Below, in pieces: positions 16,584 to 25,669 of a DNA stretch of 43,158 bases. The position numbers and the translations under genes are program-made. The notes beneath the pieces are model-generated. The model did no database searches. It saw nothing but the letters and a program-made list of their open reading frames with translations, and had not been told where the DNA came from. Within the stretch, counting starts at the first letter, position 1; each line of letters begins with the position of its first letter. Origin of the DNA: Haliea sp. (GTDB lineage: Bacteria > Pseudomonadota > Gammaproteobacteria > Pseudomonadales > Halieaceae); assembly GCA_002862985.1 (NCBI GenBank), contig PKCY01000016.1, positions 1 through 43,158 on the forward strand, read 5' to 3'.

Positions 16584-17143
16584 TCCGCATTTCGTGGTTG
16601 CGCTTCAATTTCATAACGAAATTCACGACCGTCGCGCATTTCTAGCGCCTCTGCATAGAACCCTGATGTTTCCAGTGTGAGTGTAACGTCCTGCCGGCTA
16701 CGATTGTGCCAATACCAACCATGGATGCCATCGAAGGGCGCTGTATAACTGCCGCTCGCGTGCTCCGCGCGTGCCTTGGAGAAGCTCTCCGCGTACCCCG
16801 GCGCGGCACCGTCCGGTTCCGCGTGCATATCGTAGAGTACTTCTGCGTTGGCAGCCCAGTGATACAAGACGGTCGTACCGGCTTTCAAACGATACTTGTA
16901 CTCCACCGCTTCAAAAGGGGCGAGTTGGAACTCGATACGATCGGTGCGCCAGGGCTCACTGTGTACATTCAAGGGTGAAGACTCTTCCCCTGTCATGCCC
17001 AACAGACCGAATTTAGTTCCAGTGCCGAGTGGGTCCCAGCCGTATTCCGCCGGAAGAATAACTGCGAGCAGCAACGCCGCCGCCAACAACAGCGCGCCGC
17101 CACTCGCCAGCAGCACAGTGCGCCTCTGGACCGGATCATTCAT
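16580..17143 (-). CDS. Membrane-anchored protein partner of HupE
   Basis: A 187-residue protein with one N-terminal transmembrane helix (about 12-35) and a periplasmic domain. The domain contains 'VEYKYRLKAGTTVLYHW', 'VLYDMHAEPDGAAPG' and 'FDGIHGWYWHNRS'. Such proteins are often annotated 'transmembrane anchor protein' and sit beside HupE/UreJ genes. Histidine- and tyrosine-rich segments suggest ligand or metal binding but no function is known. I chose the ATG at 17143 because it overlaps the HupE stop as ATGA. The longer frame from 17278 lies inside hupE. Third gene of a tightly overlapping trio. Confidence 0.8.
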   Translation of the reverse strand: MNDPVQRRTVLLASGGALLLAAALLLAVILPAEYGWDPLGTGTKFGLLGMTGEESSPLNVHSEPWRTDRIEFQLAPFEAVEYKYRLKAGTTVLYHWAANAEVLYDMHAEPDGAAPGYAESFSKARAEHASGSYTAPFDGIHGWYWHNRSRQDVTLTLETSGFYAEALEMRDGREFRYEIEAQPRNAD

Positions 17144-17826
17144 GAGAACAAATACCCCGCAAATTGATTCCCGGCAAGAACAAATCCGGCGCACATGACA
17201 ACCGCATTCAACACGAAAGCTTGCGAACGGAAACGCGGCTGTCGCCGCCATTGTAAAAGTACCAGTAGCATCAAACACAGAGCCAGCAACTGCCCCAGTT
17301 CAACACCGACATTGAAACTCAGCAGATTGGTAATCAAACCGTCGCCACTGTTGATGGAGGCCTGCAATTTTGTCGCCAGCCCCAATCCGTGACATAACCC
17401 GAACACCAACACAGCGATTCGAGGATCGGGGTTTATTTTCAGTACTGTTTGGAATCCACCCATGTTCTCAAAAGCCTTGTACACAATTGACAGTCCGATA
17501 ATCGCGTCGACTAAATGTTCGTTCACCTGCCAGTGTGCCCAAACGCCCAGCATCAGGGTCAGGCTGTGGCCGAGGGTAAACAAGGTAACGTACAGCAGGA
17601 TATCCCGCGGACGATAAAGGAAGAAAATAACGCCCAACAGGAACAGCAAATGATCGTAACCAGTAAACATGTGCTTCGCACCCAGATAGAGAAAGGGACC
17701 AATGGCTGGCCCGCTGAGTCCCTGCACGAACGCACTGTTATCCGCCGATAGATCGTGGCCGATGACGACACTGCTCAGCAACGCGATACAAAGCGCAACG
17801 AAACAGCGCACCGGCCACAGCAACAT
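17140..17826 (-). CDS. HupE/UreJ family membrane protein
   Basis: A 228-residue inner-membrane protein with about six helices and the family histidine motifs: 'HMFTGYDHLLFLLGVIFFL', 'FTLGHSLTLML' and 'LVFGLCHGLGLATKL'. HupE/UreJ proteins are implicated in nickel or cobalt uptake for hydrogenase or urease, but this branch is widespread in organisms lacking both enzymes, so the metal is uncertain. Start: ATG 17826, overlapping the upstream TAA as TAATG. The longer frame to 17886 would overlap the cytochrome gene by 60 nt. No hydrogenase or urease gene is in the window. Confidence 0.88.
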   Translation of the reverse strand: MLLWPVRCFVALCIALLSSVVIGHDLSADNSAFVQGLSGPAIGPFLYLGAKHMFTGYDHLLFLLGVIFFLYRPRDILLYVTLFTLGHSLTLMLGVWAHWQVNEHLVDAIIGLSIVYKAFENMGGFQTVLKINPDPRIAVLVFGLCHGLGLATKLQASINSGDGLITNLLSFNVGVELGQLLALCLMLLVLLQWRRQPRFRSQAFVLNAVVMCAGFVLAGNQFAGYLFS

Positions 17827-18407
17827 TATTCGAATTCGTCCGTCTCGTCCGACTTCACCCAGTACTGGGCATGGCAAGCCTTGCACACCTGAAAGATACG
17901 ACCCCCGGCATCAAATAACGCATCGCTGTCCTGCGCCTGGGCCGCTTTCAAAGCCAACTGCCCGGCGTCCACTAAACCGCGAGAATATTCGATCCAGTCG
18001 TCACCGGCGGCACGACCGGGCATCATTAGCAAATTCCCCGCCTCGCTCAACACGGCAGCGGCATTCACCACTTTGGCCCAGCCCTCCGCCGTGGTCGGTG
18101 CCAGTTCCTCGCTACCCTGGGCAGTAATAATGGTCCCCGCTGAGTCCCAGATAACATCGGCAGCGGGGTCTAATATCCATGCCATAGTCTCGTGAATATT
18201 GGTAACCACCTGATAGGGTTGTTGCACTTCTGGTGCCGACGATTGCGTCGAATTCGCGGGTGGAGTTTGATCAACACAGGCAGACAATAGCACCCCCATA
18301 ATGACCAGCATAAACTGTGTACAACCGTTTCGCGTGAGTTTCACTGTGACTTTGGGCGGCGTATTTTGAAACCTTATCTGCCATAGCTTTTTTTGCTGTT
18401 GGTACAT
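17826..18407 (-). CDS. Lipoprotein c-type cytochrome (single haem)
   Basis: A 193-residue lipoprotein with lipobox LLSAC (Cys44), a helical domain of about 120 residues and a single haem c site C175-K-A-C-H179 close to the C-terminus. A C-terminal CxxCH after a helical bundle is the layout of cytochrome c'/c556-type proteins. The mature protein would be anchored to a periplasmic membrane face and carry electrons or sense ligands. Start: ATG 18407 with AGGGAG 6 nt upstream; the signal has an unusually long n-region (about 30 residues). It begins the three-gene unit with HupE and its anchored partner. Confidence 0.8.
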   Translation of the reverse strand: MYQQQKKLWQIRFQNTPPKVTVKLTRNGCTQFMLVIMGVLLSACVDQTPPANSTQSSAPEVQQPYQVVTNIHETMAWILDPAADVIWDSAGTIITAQGSEELAPTTAEGWAKVVNAAAVLSEAGNLLMMPGRAAGDDWIEYSRGLVDAGQLALKAAQAQDSDALFDAGGRIFQVCKACHAQYWVKSDETDEFE

Positions 18408-18503
18408 CGTATCTCCCTGAACAGTCACTAATGTGGGGCCAGAACGGGTGACCCCAAACTACCATCATCCTCTATTATGCCGCAGCCTTGGCACCCAGGG
18501 AAT

Positions 18504-20114
18504 TTATACACGCTGATCCAGTTTTGCCAGATGTGCATAGCTTTCTCGCAACTCACGCTTAAGCACTTTTCCGATAGAGCTCTTGGGCAAGTCATCGATA
18601 AACACCAGCTGACTTATACGCTGGACTTTGCCCAGCTTGGCATTGGCCCACTGCCGTAGCGATTCTTCATCACACTTAGCACTGGACTCAAGCACTACCA
18701 ATGCGAGGGGCGTCTCCCCCCACTCACGACTGGGCAGGGCGACCACTGCCGCCTCATGAATATCAGGGTGTTCCAACAGTACCAGCTCCAAATCTGTCGC
18801 ATAGATATTGAAGCCGCCTGAGATAATCATGTCTTTGCGACGGTCAGAGAGAAACAACCAACCGTCCTCATCAAGGTAACCGACATCGCCACTTTTGTAA
18901 TACAGCAGACCTTCACTGTCATACCAGTGCATATCGTTATTCGCTTCGGTACGGTTGTGGTAGCCGTCACTCATACTGCCCGAACGGCCGACGATTTCGC
19001 CGGTTTTCCCATTGGGTAGTTCCCCACCCTGCTCGTCAATAATTCTGAGTGATGCACCCGGTAACGCGGGTCCCACTGAACCCAGCTTATCCTGTTCCCG
19101 CGCGATACTGCCGATAAACAGTGTGCCGACACCACCCTCAGTCAGGCCATAAAACTCGATCAACTCGCCTTGAAAATGATCTATCACTGCAGCCTTTAGC
19201 GCTGGACGCAGTGGCGCACTGGTACTGAACTTAAGCTGTAGACTGCTGAGATCATAGTTCGAAAAATTCTCCAGGCTCATAATGCGATCGTATTGCACCG
19301 GCACCAGCATTGCATGGCTAACGCAATGTTGCTGTATCAGTTGCAATGCGTTCTCGGCATTGAACTTTGGCATGATCACCAGTGTGCCCCCGGCACAAAC
19401 CGTGGGCCACCAGGTAGTAATTGTAGTATTTGAGTAAAGCGGCGTGGCAATCAGGGTAATCGCTTCTGCAGTAACCCCCAAATTCATGAGTCCCGTCGCC
19501 AGTGCCTGCCGCGTACGCTGGCTGTGCACGATACCCTTGGGAATGCCGGTAGTACCGGAACTATAAATAATATTGAATTCGTCATCCCCATTCAATTCAA
19601 TGCCAGGGGCAGTATCGGACTGTCCGGACAGCCAGTCTTCCAGCGCGCAAAAATGTGCGTCGCTGAAGTCAATCCCGATTAGTCCACCGGAAACAATCTG
19701 AGAGTGGTCAGCCAGAAAACTCTGTGTCATCGCTGCCATATCACTGGCTACAATAAATACTTTGGCATTAGAATCCCGGAGCATTAGGTCCAGACTCTGA
19801 TCAGTGATCATGGACTGCAATGGCACCGCACAGGCACCGATCACCAGTGTGGCCGTAAACATTTCAGAATAACTCATGCTGTTGCGTGACAACATCGCCA
19901 CACGATCACCCGGCGCAATCCCCAACGCAATCAGCCCATTGGCCATACGATATATACGCGAAATTGATTCCCCCCAGGTGCGGCTCTCATCGCCCTCTAT
20001 CAGCGCCACTTTGTCCGACTGCTGCAGCCGAAACACCTCCAGTAGCACCGGCAGGGTGAGCGCCGGGTCAAAGCCGACTTCCACTTTTTTACTAACAGCG
20101 GAGGATTCTTTCAT
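18504..20114 (-). CDS. AMP-dependent acyl-CoA ligase
   Basis: A 536-residue ANL-superfamily enzyme forming acyl-CoA from a carboxylic acid, ATP and CoA in the cytoplasm. It shows the P-loop YSSGTTGIPKG, 'EFYGLTEGGVGTL', 'KSGDVGYLDEDGWLFLSDRR' followed by KDMIISGGFN, and the catalytic lysine in 'KSSIGKVLKREL'. I prefer the ATG at 20114, after a GAGA, to 20180, because the extra 22 residues are not family-like. It resembles the 5.0-6.6 kb ligase only at the motif level. It is divergent from the ThuA gene (starts 149 nt apart). Confidence 0.92.
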   Translation of the reverse strand: MKESSAVSKKVEVGFDPALTLPVLLEVFRLQQSDKVALIEGDESRTWGESISRIYRMANGLIALGIAPGDRVAMLSRNSMSYSEMFTATLVIGACAVPLQSMITDQSLDLMLRDSNAKVFIVASDMAAMTQSFLADHSQIVSGGLIGIDFSDAHFCALEDWLSGQSDTAPGIELNGDDEFNIIYSSGTTGIPKGIVHSQRTRQALATGLMNLGVTAEAITLIATPLYSNTTITTWWPTVCAGGTLVIMPKFNAENALQLIQQHCVSHAMLVPVQYDRIMSLENFSNYDLSSLQLKFSTSAPLRPALKAAVIDHFQGELIEFYGLTEGGVGTLFIGSIAREQDKLGSVGPALPGASLRIIDEQGGELPNGKTGEIVGRSGSMSDGYHNRTEANNDMHWYDSEGLLYYKSGDVGYLDEDGWLFLSDRRKDMIISGGFNIYATDLELVLLEHPDIHEAAVVALPSREWGETPLALVVLESSAKCDEESLRQWANAKLGKVQRISQLVFIDDLPKSSIGKVLKRELRESYAHLAKLDQRV

Positions 20115-20262
20115 ACAGTTTGAATCTCGATTGATTGCGGAGACATTTTTTCCGATACTGTACGGGTTTGCGGCTCGCATTCAAAGGGTTACTGACGAAG
20201 CCTGTAGTGTCTGCACCAATGACTTCAATATCAGAGTCGGACCCGCCAACAAGGAAGCTGTT

Positions 20263-21252
20263 ATGCGTCATGCACTATCGACTCTCACAATGCTGTTTTT
20301 TTCGACGGTGATTTTAGCGGGCAAGCAGGCCATTGCCGGCGAGCCCCTCAAAGCCCTAATCCTGACCAGTCCTGGTGTCTATCACAATTACGAATACCAG
20401 ACGCACGCCCTGGCACAGGGCATTGTCAAGCACGCCCATGTCAAATTCGACGTCTCCCTGGCGGAACTGGGGCGCTGGAAAACCGCCGACTATTCTGAGG
20501 GCTACGACGTCCTTATCTACAATATCTGCATGGCAGACAACACCGATGCAGCACTGATTGCCAATATGCGGCGTCAAACTGAGCAACTCGGCGTCCCTGC
20601 CTTATTTATTCACTGCACCATGCATTCGTTTCGCGAAACACAATGGTGGTGGCCGCTGTTTGGACTAAAGACCAACGCACACGAATCAATGCGTCCGTTA
20701 CCACAGGATCAAGAGCAGGTGCACCCTATTCTTAGCGGAATCCCCGCCCAGTGGACGGTTGGAGACGACGAGTTGTATCTCAATCTTAAATTTGACGCCG
20801 AGCCACTCCTCAGCTCAGTGGGAGAGGATGGCGAATCCCACGTCACCGCCTGGTTGGCTTATCAGGGCAACGTCCCCGTGTTTGGGACAACGCTAGGGCA
20901 CAGTAACGAGACGATCAAAGACCCCCTGTTTCAGCGACTCATTGCCAATGCCTTGTTATTTGTCACCGGCAGCCTATCCGCCGCTGACAAGCCGCCGACC
21001 AATCTGGAGCCGGATGGCCAGGGGCTCGATATCTTTGACAAGTTTTCCGCTCCCCAGAAGACAAAGTTTCTTGGGGCAGAAGGTCAGGAATGCGCGTTTC
21101 GCCGCCTTGCGGTTGCAGCAGCGCCCTGTTTCCTGGGCTGTATTTTCAACCCCGTCGAGTGGGGTGATGACACTCGCGCCTGCAAAAAGGCCTGCGAAAC
21201 GGGCTTACCCACGCCAGACGAACTCATCGCAGACTGCACCCCACGGACCTGA
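20263..21252 (+). CDS. Secreted ThuA-domain protein with cysteine-rich tail
   Basis: A 329-residue exported protein. After a signal peptide (ending about residue 25) comes a ThuA-like domain (PF06283, glutamine-amidotransferase-like fold): 'LILTSPGVYHNYEYQTHALA', 'YDVLIYNICMADNTD', 'ALFIHCTMHSFRET', 'GDDELYLNLKF' and 'VFGTTLGHSNETIKDPLFQR' fit the family. Family members are linked to sugar turnover but the activity is poorly defined. Unusual is a C-terminal extension of about 55 residues with six cysteines (277, 289, 293, 307, 311, 325), probably disulfide-bonded. Start ATG 20263 with AAGGA 8 nt upstream. An AT-rich hairpin follows the gene. Confidence 0.85.
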   Translation: MRHALSTLTMLFFSTVILAGKQAIAGEPLKALILTSPGVYHNYEYQTHALAQGIVKHAHVKFDVSLAELGRWKTADYSEGYDVLIYNICMADNTDAALIANMRRQTEQLGVPALFIHCTMHSFRETQWWWPLFGLKTNAHESMRPLPQDQEQVHPILSGIPAQWTVGDDELYLNLKFDAEPLLSSVGEDGESHVTAWLAYQGNVPVFGTTLGHSNETIKDPLFQRLIANALLFVTGSLSAADKPPTNLEPDGQGLDIFDKFSAPQKTKFLGAEGQECAFRRLAVAAAPCFLGCIFNPVEWGDDTRACKKACETGLPTPDELIADCTPRT

Positions 21253-21269
21253 ACCCGACTCAAGTCAAC

Positions 21270-21296
21270 AATAAAATCAGGATTGACTGTTTTATT
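21270..21296 (+). terminator. AT-rich hairpin after the ThuA gene
   Basis: AATAAAATCAG (21270-21280) can pair with CTGTTTTATT (21287-21296) with one bulged T and a 6-nt loop, followed by TTTAA. It is low in GC for an intrinsic terminator, so function is uncertain. Confidence 0.35.
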
Positions 21297-21322
21297 TTTA
21301 ACCTTCATACTTCCCAGCCTCA

Positions 21323-21340
21323 CATGAGGACTACCTCATG
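21323..21340. repeat. 7-bp inverted repeat with 4-nt loop
   Basis: CATGAGG (21323-21329), loop ACTA, CCTCATG (21334-21340), perfect. It lies between the ThuA gene and the P450 and could be a transcript hairpin or an operator. No T-run follows, so it is not a standard terminator. Confidence 0.35.
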
Positions 21341-21575
21341 ATATCGACAACTCTCACTCTACGAGCACGGATGTGCAGGCCGTTGAAACTATCCTGGCAC
21401 AGGCAACAACCATTGCACAGGGGAGCGTACGGACAGCCGGGCACTCCGGGCGTTTAACCCCTGCCGAAAGCTGTCCTCTTTCGCCAGAGATGCGCCTGCG
21501 CACTAACGGTGTGGACACTTTGTCATAATCTTGCATTCCATACATTTTATTTACTTTGAGAAATAGGAAAAAACC

Positions 21576-22832
21576 GTGACTGCACCGACCACCAATGATG
21601 ACCGCGCCCTCGCCGATATGCCGCTGTTTGATACTGACACACTCAAATGCCCCTACCACTTCGACAAAACACTGCGCACCGAAGCGCCTGTTTATCAGGA
21701 TCCCGATTCAGGCGTCTTTGTGGTCTCCACCTACGAGCTGGTCAGGGAAGCGCACAAGAACGATGCGGTGTTCTCTAATGAGTTCACACTGGCACTGGGA
21801 TCGGCCGCTAAGCTGGACCCAGACATAAAAGCGGCAATGGCAAAAACATACAACCTGGGCAAAGGCACTCTGCTCACGGTGGATGATCCTGACCACAAAA
21901 TGTACCGCGATACGGTAAGGGACTTCTTTCTGGCCAAGAATATTGAACAGTACCGCCCTTGGATTAATGATCTGGCCGACCGCCTGGTTAGCGAGATACC
22001 CCACGGACAGCCTTACAGTTTTATCGACGGTTTTTCTCGTCCGCTCCCGTTGTCAGTGATCATGCATGTGTTGGGTATTCCGCTTGATTTGTTCGACGAG
22101 GCATTTAAGTGGACGGTAGCAAACGTCAATGTCCTGTCGCAAGTCTCGGACAAGCAAGCGCTGCTGGCCGCCCATGCTGCCGTCAAAGAAGAATACGACT
22201 GGTTCGTCACCGCACTCGACGAACGCCGGGCTAGCCCTCGGGACGACCTTCTGAACCTGGTGGCGCACGCAACAGTTGAGGGTCGTCAGCTGACGATCGA
22301 AGAACAATTGGGTCACTGCACACAGTTTCTGGTTGCGGGCAACGAAACCACTACCGCGACATTGGCGGAGGGTATTCGGCAACTGTGCCTGAACCCCGAA
22401 CAGGAAGCTGCGGTGCGTAATGACCGCACACTGATCCCCAACCTGGTCGAGGAGACACTGCGCCTGGCAACACCCACATCCAACATGTGGCGCATGACGA
22501 AAGCCGATTACACGCTTGGCGATACGGCTATTCCCAAGGGCAGCATGGTATTGCTCAAGTACTTTTCTTCCAACCACGACGAGTCTATGTTCGAAGAACC
22601 CATGGCATTTGACGTAACGCGATCCAATGCCAAACGCCACATTGCGTTTGGGTTCGGCAGTCACGTGTGTATCGGCCAGCACCTCTCACGACTGGAGATG
22701 ACGGTCGCCTGGGAAAAATTATTCGCCGGTACTACGGGTATGCGCCTGGATTGCGCACCCGAAGAGCTTGAGTACATGCCCAATATTCTGTTACGCGGTC
22801 TGGAAGAACTTCCGGTAATTTTCGAAAGATAG
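21576..22832 (+). CDS. Cytochrome P450
   Basis: A soluble bacterial P450 monooxygenase of 418 residues. It has the I-helix oxygen-binding motif AGNETTT (254-260), the K-helix ExxR (E293-R296), and the haem-binding loop FGFGSHVCIG with the cysteine thiolate at Cys365. The GTG start at 21576 has AGGA about 8 nt upstream. No ferredoxin or ferredoxin reductase gene is adjacent, so electrons must come from partners elsewhere. The gene ends before a strong terminator. Neighbouring CoA ligase, SDR and hydrolase genes suggest a role in hydroxylating a hydrophobic compound such as a terpenoid, steroid or alkyl chain; that is inference and the CYP family cannot be named from motifs. Confidence 0.96.
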   Translation: MTAPTTNDDRALADMPLFDTDTLKCPYHFDKTLRTEAPVYQDPDSGVFVVSTYELVREAHKNDAVFSNEFTLALGSAAKLDPDIKAAMAKTYNLGKGTLLTVDDPDHKMYRDTVRDFFLAKNIEQYRPWINDLADRLVSEIPHGQPYSFIDGFSRPLPLSVIMHVLGIPLDLFDEAFKWTVANVNVLSQVSDKQALLAAHAAVKEEYDWFVTALDERRASPRDDLLNLVAHATVEGRQLTIEEQLGHCTQFLVAGNETTTATLAEGIRQLCLNPEQEAAVRNDRTLIPNLVEETLRLATPTSNMWRMTKADYTLGDTAIPKGSMVLLKYFSSNHDESMFEEPMAFDVTRSNAKRHIAFGFGSHVCIGQHLSRLEMTVAWEKLFAGTTGMRLDCAPEELEYMPNILLRGLEELPVIFER

Positions 22833-22892
22833 CCTGGCAGACCGACGTGGTGGCGCAACAATAGCCGCTCAATTAGTGCGTAACGCACACAC

Positions 22893-22918
22893 AAAAAGCC
22901 CGCTTGTGCGGGCTTTTT
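22893..22918. terminator. Bidirectional intrinsic terminator
   Basis: AAAAAGCCCGC, loop TTGT, GCGGGCTTTTT: a perfect 11-bp stem with a T-run on either strand. It lies between the convergent P450 and sulfatase genes and should terminate both. Confidence 0.93.
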
Positions 22919-22933
22919 CATGCCTGATACCAA

Positions 22934-24463
22934 TTACTTCACATTCAGATAGCGGTCAGTCAGCTTATCGATAGACCATGAATCAGGTTTTTGGCTAGGC
23001 GGATACTCATTGAATGTGGACAGGAACTGCGACATTACCGCTACCCCCCTGTAACCTTGTGGCGCTTTATCGATTAGCCAGTCCCAATAGGTATTGGAAT
23101 TGTGATCAGCCAGCTCGAAAGGGTCTCGACGCAGGTGGAAGATCTTGAACATGCGCAGCGTGACAAAGGGTTCTGCCCATAACGCCATTGTTTTTGCCCG
23201 GTTCTCGGCAAAAACCAGCTTCCAGTCACCTACCCTGATACCCACTGGCATGCCGCTGTCTTCCAAATAGATATACTCAAGACGTGGCGCTTTCTCTACC
23301 TCACCGGTCAGGTAGGGTAAGAAGTTGTATCCATCCAGGTGGAGTTTTGAGTTCTTGCTGCCAATCTTTCTGCCTTTGAGCAAGTCCTCCTTCAGGCTGG
23401 TATCGCCCGCCATCGCGGCAAACGTGGGCATCCAGTCGAGATGCGCCATGACCTCATTAGAGATTTGTCCCGGCTCGATCTTCGCCGGCCAGCGCACCAT
23501 AGCGGGCACTCGGTAAGCGCCCTCCCAATTGGTGTTCTTCTCACTGCGAAAGGGTGTTACTCCGGAATCCGGCCAGGTGTTGAAGTGCACACCGTTGTCG
23601 GTGGAATAGAACACTAACGTGTTATCTGCGATCTTTAGTTGGTCCAGCTGATCGAGCATCTGGCCGACCAGCTTATCGTGAGCCACCATGACATCATTAT
23701 AAAAGCCCTGGCCGGAGAGCCCGACATTCTTGGCGGCGATATGCGTACGGAAGTGCATGCCTGTCGTGTTAAGCCACACGAAAAAAGGTTTGTCGGCCTT
23801 GACGGCCTTGTCGATGAATTTCTTCGCGCTCGCTACGAATTCCTCGTCGGCTGTTTCCATTCGCTTGCGTGTCAGCGCGCCAGTATCCTCGATGCGGCCA
23901 TCTGCATAGGAGTGGATCACACCACGAGGGCCAAACATTTTTCGAAAGCCCGGGTCGGTTGGGTAATCGGGGTCCTCAGGCTCTTCTTCCGCATTTAGGT
24001 GATAAAGATTGCCGAAGAACTCATCGAATCCATGGTTGGTGGGAAGGAAGATGTCCTGGTCACCCAGATGGTTCTTGCCGAACTGACCTGTCGTATAACC
24101 CTGTGTTTTAAGCACTTCAGCGATCGTAATATCCCGGTCGAGCAGGCCAAGTTCGGAACCGGGCAGACCTACCTTGGTTAACCCGGTGCGCAATCCAGAT
24201 TGGCCGGTGATAAAGGTCGACCGACCGGCGGTGCAACTCTGATCGCCGTAATAATCGGTAAAGCGAATTCCCTCGTCGGCAATCCGATCAATATTAGGCG
24301 TGTGATAGCCCATGATACCGTCACTGTAGGCGCTGATATTGGTGATACCAATATCGTCTCCCCAGATCACCAGGATATTCGGTTTGTCAGCGGCTTGGGC
24401 TGCCAGGGTAATGCCAGCAGTTAGAATCAGTAGCAATGCCGCGCGTGCAGATTGATGGGTCAT
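22934..24463 (-). CDS. Secreted type I sulfatase (CTAGR subtype)
   Basis: A 509-residue exported sulfatase, signal peptide ending near residue 25 (AAQA). 'ILVIWGDDIGITN' supplies the metal-binding Asp pair (36-37). The formylglycine site is C77-T-A-G-R, with Ala in place of the usual Pro, in 'YYGDQSCTAGRSTF'. This is a known sulfatase variant in which the essential Cys and Arg are kept. 'GQFGKNHLGD' (HxK-type region) and 'FYSTDNGVHFNTW' complete the active site. Start: ATG 24463 with GGAGA 6 nt upstream, rather than the longer frame to 24577. The next minus-strand gene upstream is the DUF1080 lipoprotein. Substrate unknown. Confidence 0.93.
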   Translation of the reverse strand: MTHQSARAALLLILTAGITLAAQAADKPNILVIWGDDIGITNISAYSDGIMGYHTPNIDRIADEGIRFTDYYGDQSCTAGRSTFITGQSGLRTGLTKVGLPGSELGLLDRDITIAEVLKTQGYTTGQFGKNHLGDQDIFLPTNHGFDEFFGNLYHLNAEEEPEDPDYPTDPGFRKMFGPRGVIHSYADGRIEDTGALTRKRMETADEEFVASAKKFIDKAVKADKPFFVWLNTTGMHFRTHIAAKNVGLSGQGFYNDVMVAHDKLVGQMLDQLDQLKIADNTLVFYSTDNGVHFNTWPDSGVTPFRSEKNTNWEGAYRVPAMVRWPAKIEPGQISNEVMAHLDWMPTFAAMAGDTSLKEDLLKGRKIGSKNSKLHLDGYNFLPYLTGEVEKAPRLEYIYLEDSGMPVGIRVGDWKLVFAENRAKTMALWAEPFVTLRMFKIFHLRRDPFELADHNSNTYWDWLIDKAPQGYRGVAVMSQFLSTFNEYPPSQKPDSWSIDKLTDRYLNVK

Positions 24464-24667
24464 AGTATCTCCGTTATTGAAAGTATTACTAGCTTTCTGG
24501 CTGTTGAAGCTGCTCATGCCTCTATCAAATGGAGACATTGTGCTGAGACAGTATGGTACAGATACAACAGGATTCAAAAATTTCTGAAAATAACCGTGCT
24601 TGCGCTAATCGAACAGCGCCAACTTTCACCCCGAGCTATGGCCCTGCTGCTCCCAACCCATGCAAAA

Positions 24668-25390
24668 CTAAAACGCCCGTATACGAATGTTGCGGAACCA
24701 GACCTTGTCCCAGTGGTCCTGTAAACCAATGTGCCCCTTAAACAAACTACCGTAGGCCGGACGACCAGCGAACTTACTGTTGAGATAGAGCGTACGCCAC
24801 GCGTCACTACCCTGCTCAAAGCTCACTGTTTTGCGACCATTCAACCAAAATTCAACGTGGGAGCCGTGGGCGATTATATGCACATGATTCCAGTCGCCAA
24901 CGGGTGCACTGGTGTCGTGGTCCGGGGCGATCATATCGTAATAGGCGCCGGCTCTATGGCTGGGATCTTTAGCATCGGAATGACCGATGTTATCCAGCAC
25001 CTGCATTTCATAACCCGTGTGGTGGATGCTGCTGGCGGATTCATCCCCGCGAATAAATATTCCACTGTTACCGGAATCACTGATGCGCCAGTCGAGTTTT
25101 AGCTCAAAGTCTGCGAATTGGCTGCGCGTAATGAGATCACCACCCATCCCTACCCGTGTCAGGCAGCCCTGTTCCACCGCCCATCCAGAATTGACGTCCT
25201 CTTCCTGGTAACTGCGCCATTGCGATAGGGTGGAGCCATCGAATAACAGGCGCCAGCCGGCCGCCTGTTCCTGCTGCGTCAGCGCATTGACACATTCACC
25301 CGGGGGGATCATTTCTTCGCTGCAGCCAGCCAGTAATAGAGCCGCCATTAGAGACGTGAATTGCGTGGCATGTCGATTAAAAGCCCTCAT
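24668..25390 (-). CDS. DUF1080 (3-keto-disaccharide hydrolase type) lipoprotein
   Basis: A 240-residue lipoprotein (lipobox LAGC, Cys23) with a concanavalin-like beta-sandwich of the DUF1080 family: 'GWRLLFDGSTLSQWRSY', 'DFELKLDWRISDSGNSGIFI', 'YEMQVLDNIGHSDAKDPSHR', 'DWNHVHIIAHGSHVEFWLNG' and 'GHIGLQDHWDKVWFRNIRI' are textbook for it. Family members hydrolyse 3-keto-glycosides produced by dehydrogenase action, or bind carbohydrate. Start: ATG 25390, GGCGAGAG just upstream. DUF1080, sulfatase, ThuA and cytochrome/propeller genes occur together often in Planctomycetes and Verrucomicrobia, which fits secreted sugar or glycoside processing. Confidence 0.9.
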   Translation of the reverse strand: MRAFNRHATQFTSLMAALLLAGCSEEMIPPGECVNALTQQEQAAGWRLLFDGSTLSQWRSYQEEDVNSGWAVEQGCLTRVGMGGDLITRSQFADFELKLDWRISDSGNSGIFIRGDESASSIHHTGYEMQVLDNIGHSDAKDPSHRAGAYYDMIAPDHDTSAPVGDWNHVHIIAHGSHVEFWLNGRKTVSFEQGSDAWRTLYLNSKFAGRPAYGSLFKGHIGLQDHWDKVWFRNIRIRAF

Positions 25391-25669
25391 CTCTCGCCCC
25401 CTAAAAATTTTTTGACAATCCATTTTTATAATCTAAGTACCGCGTTAGATTGGCATTTCCTTGATTATGCTCACAATACACACCCAGCCTCGTAAGCTGC
25501 TCCAGCTCGCTATTGCTTACCGGAAGACTTGCAGTTTCGAGCAGAATCAAACCCCGAGCGGGACATTCAAAAACCGGTTCGGTTCGATGCGGTTCCTCCT
25601 TATTATCGGCAATGCCCGGTACAATGCCAGTAGCTGCCTAGCGCATTGCAAACTAAAGACCAATAAACC

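Larger units (their letters stand above)
21253..21575. other. Gap before the P450 with hairpins and a short frame
   Basis: This stretch of 323 nt holds two inverted repeats (listed separately) and a plus-strand frame from about 21327 to a TAA at 21529-21531. The frame includes 'TDVQAVETILAQATTIAQGS' and ends in NGVDTLS. It has no convincing start codon, so I do not call it a gene. The P450 promoter should lie here; AT-rich sequence at 21536-21570 is the likely place, but no clear -35/-10 pair is seen. Confidence 0.3.

Noticed and set aside
22053-22682. 209-codon minus-strand frame opposite the P450
   Set aside because: It lies wholly antisense to a clear cytochrome P450 and shows no recognisable motif.
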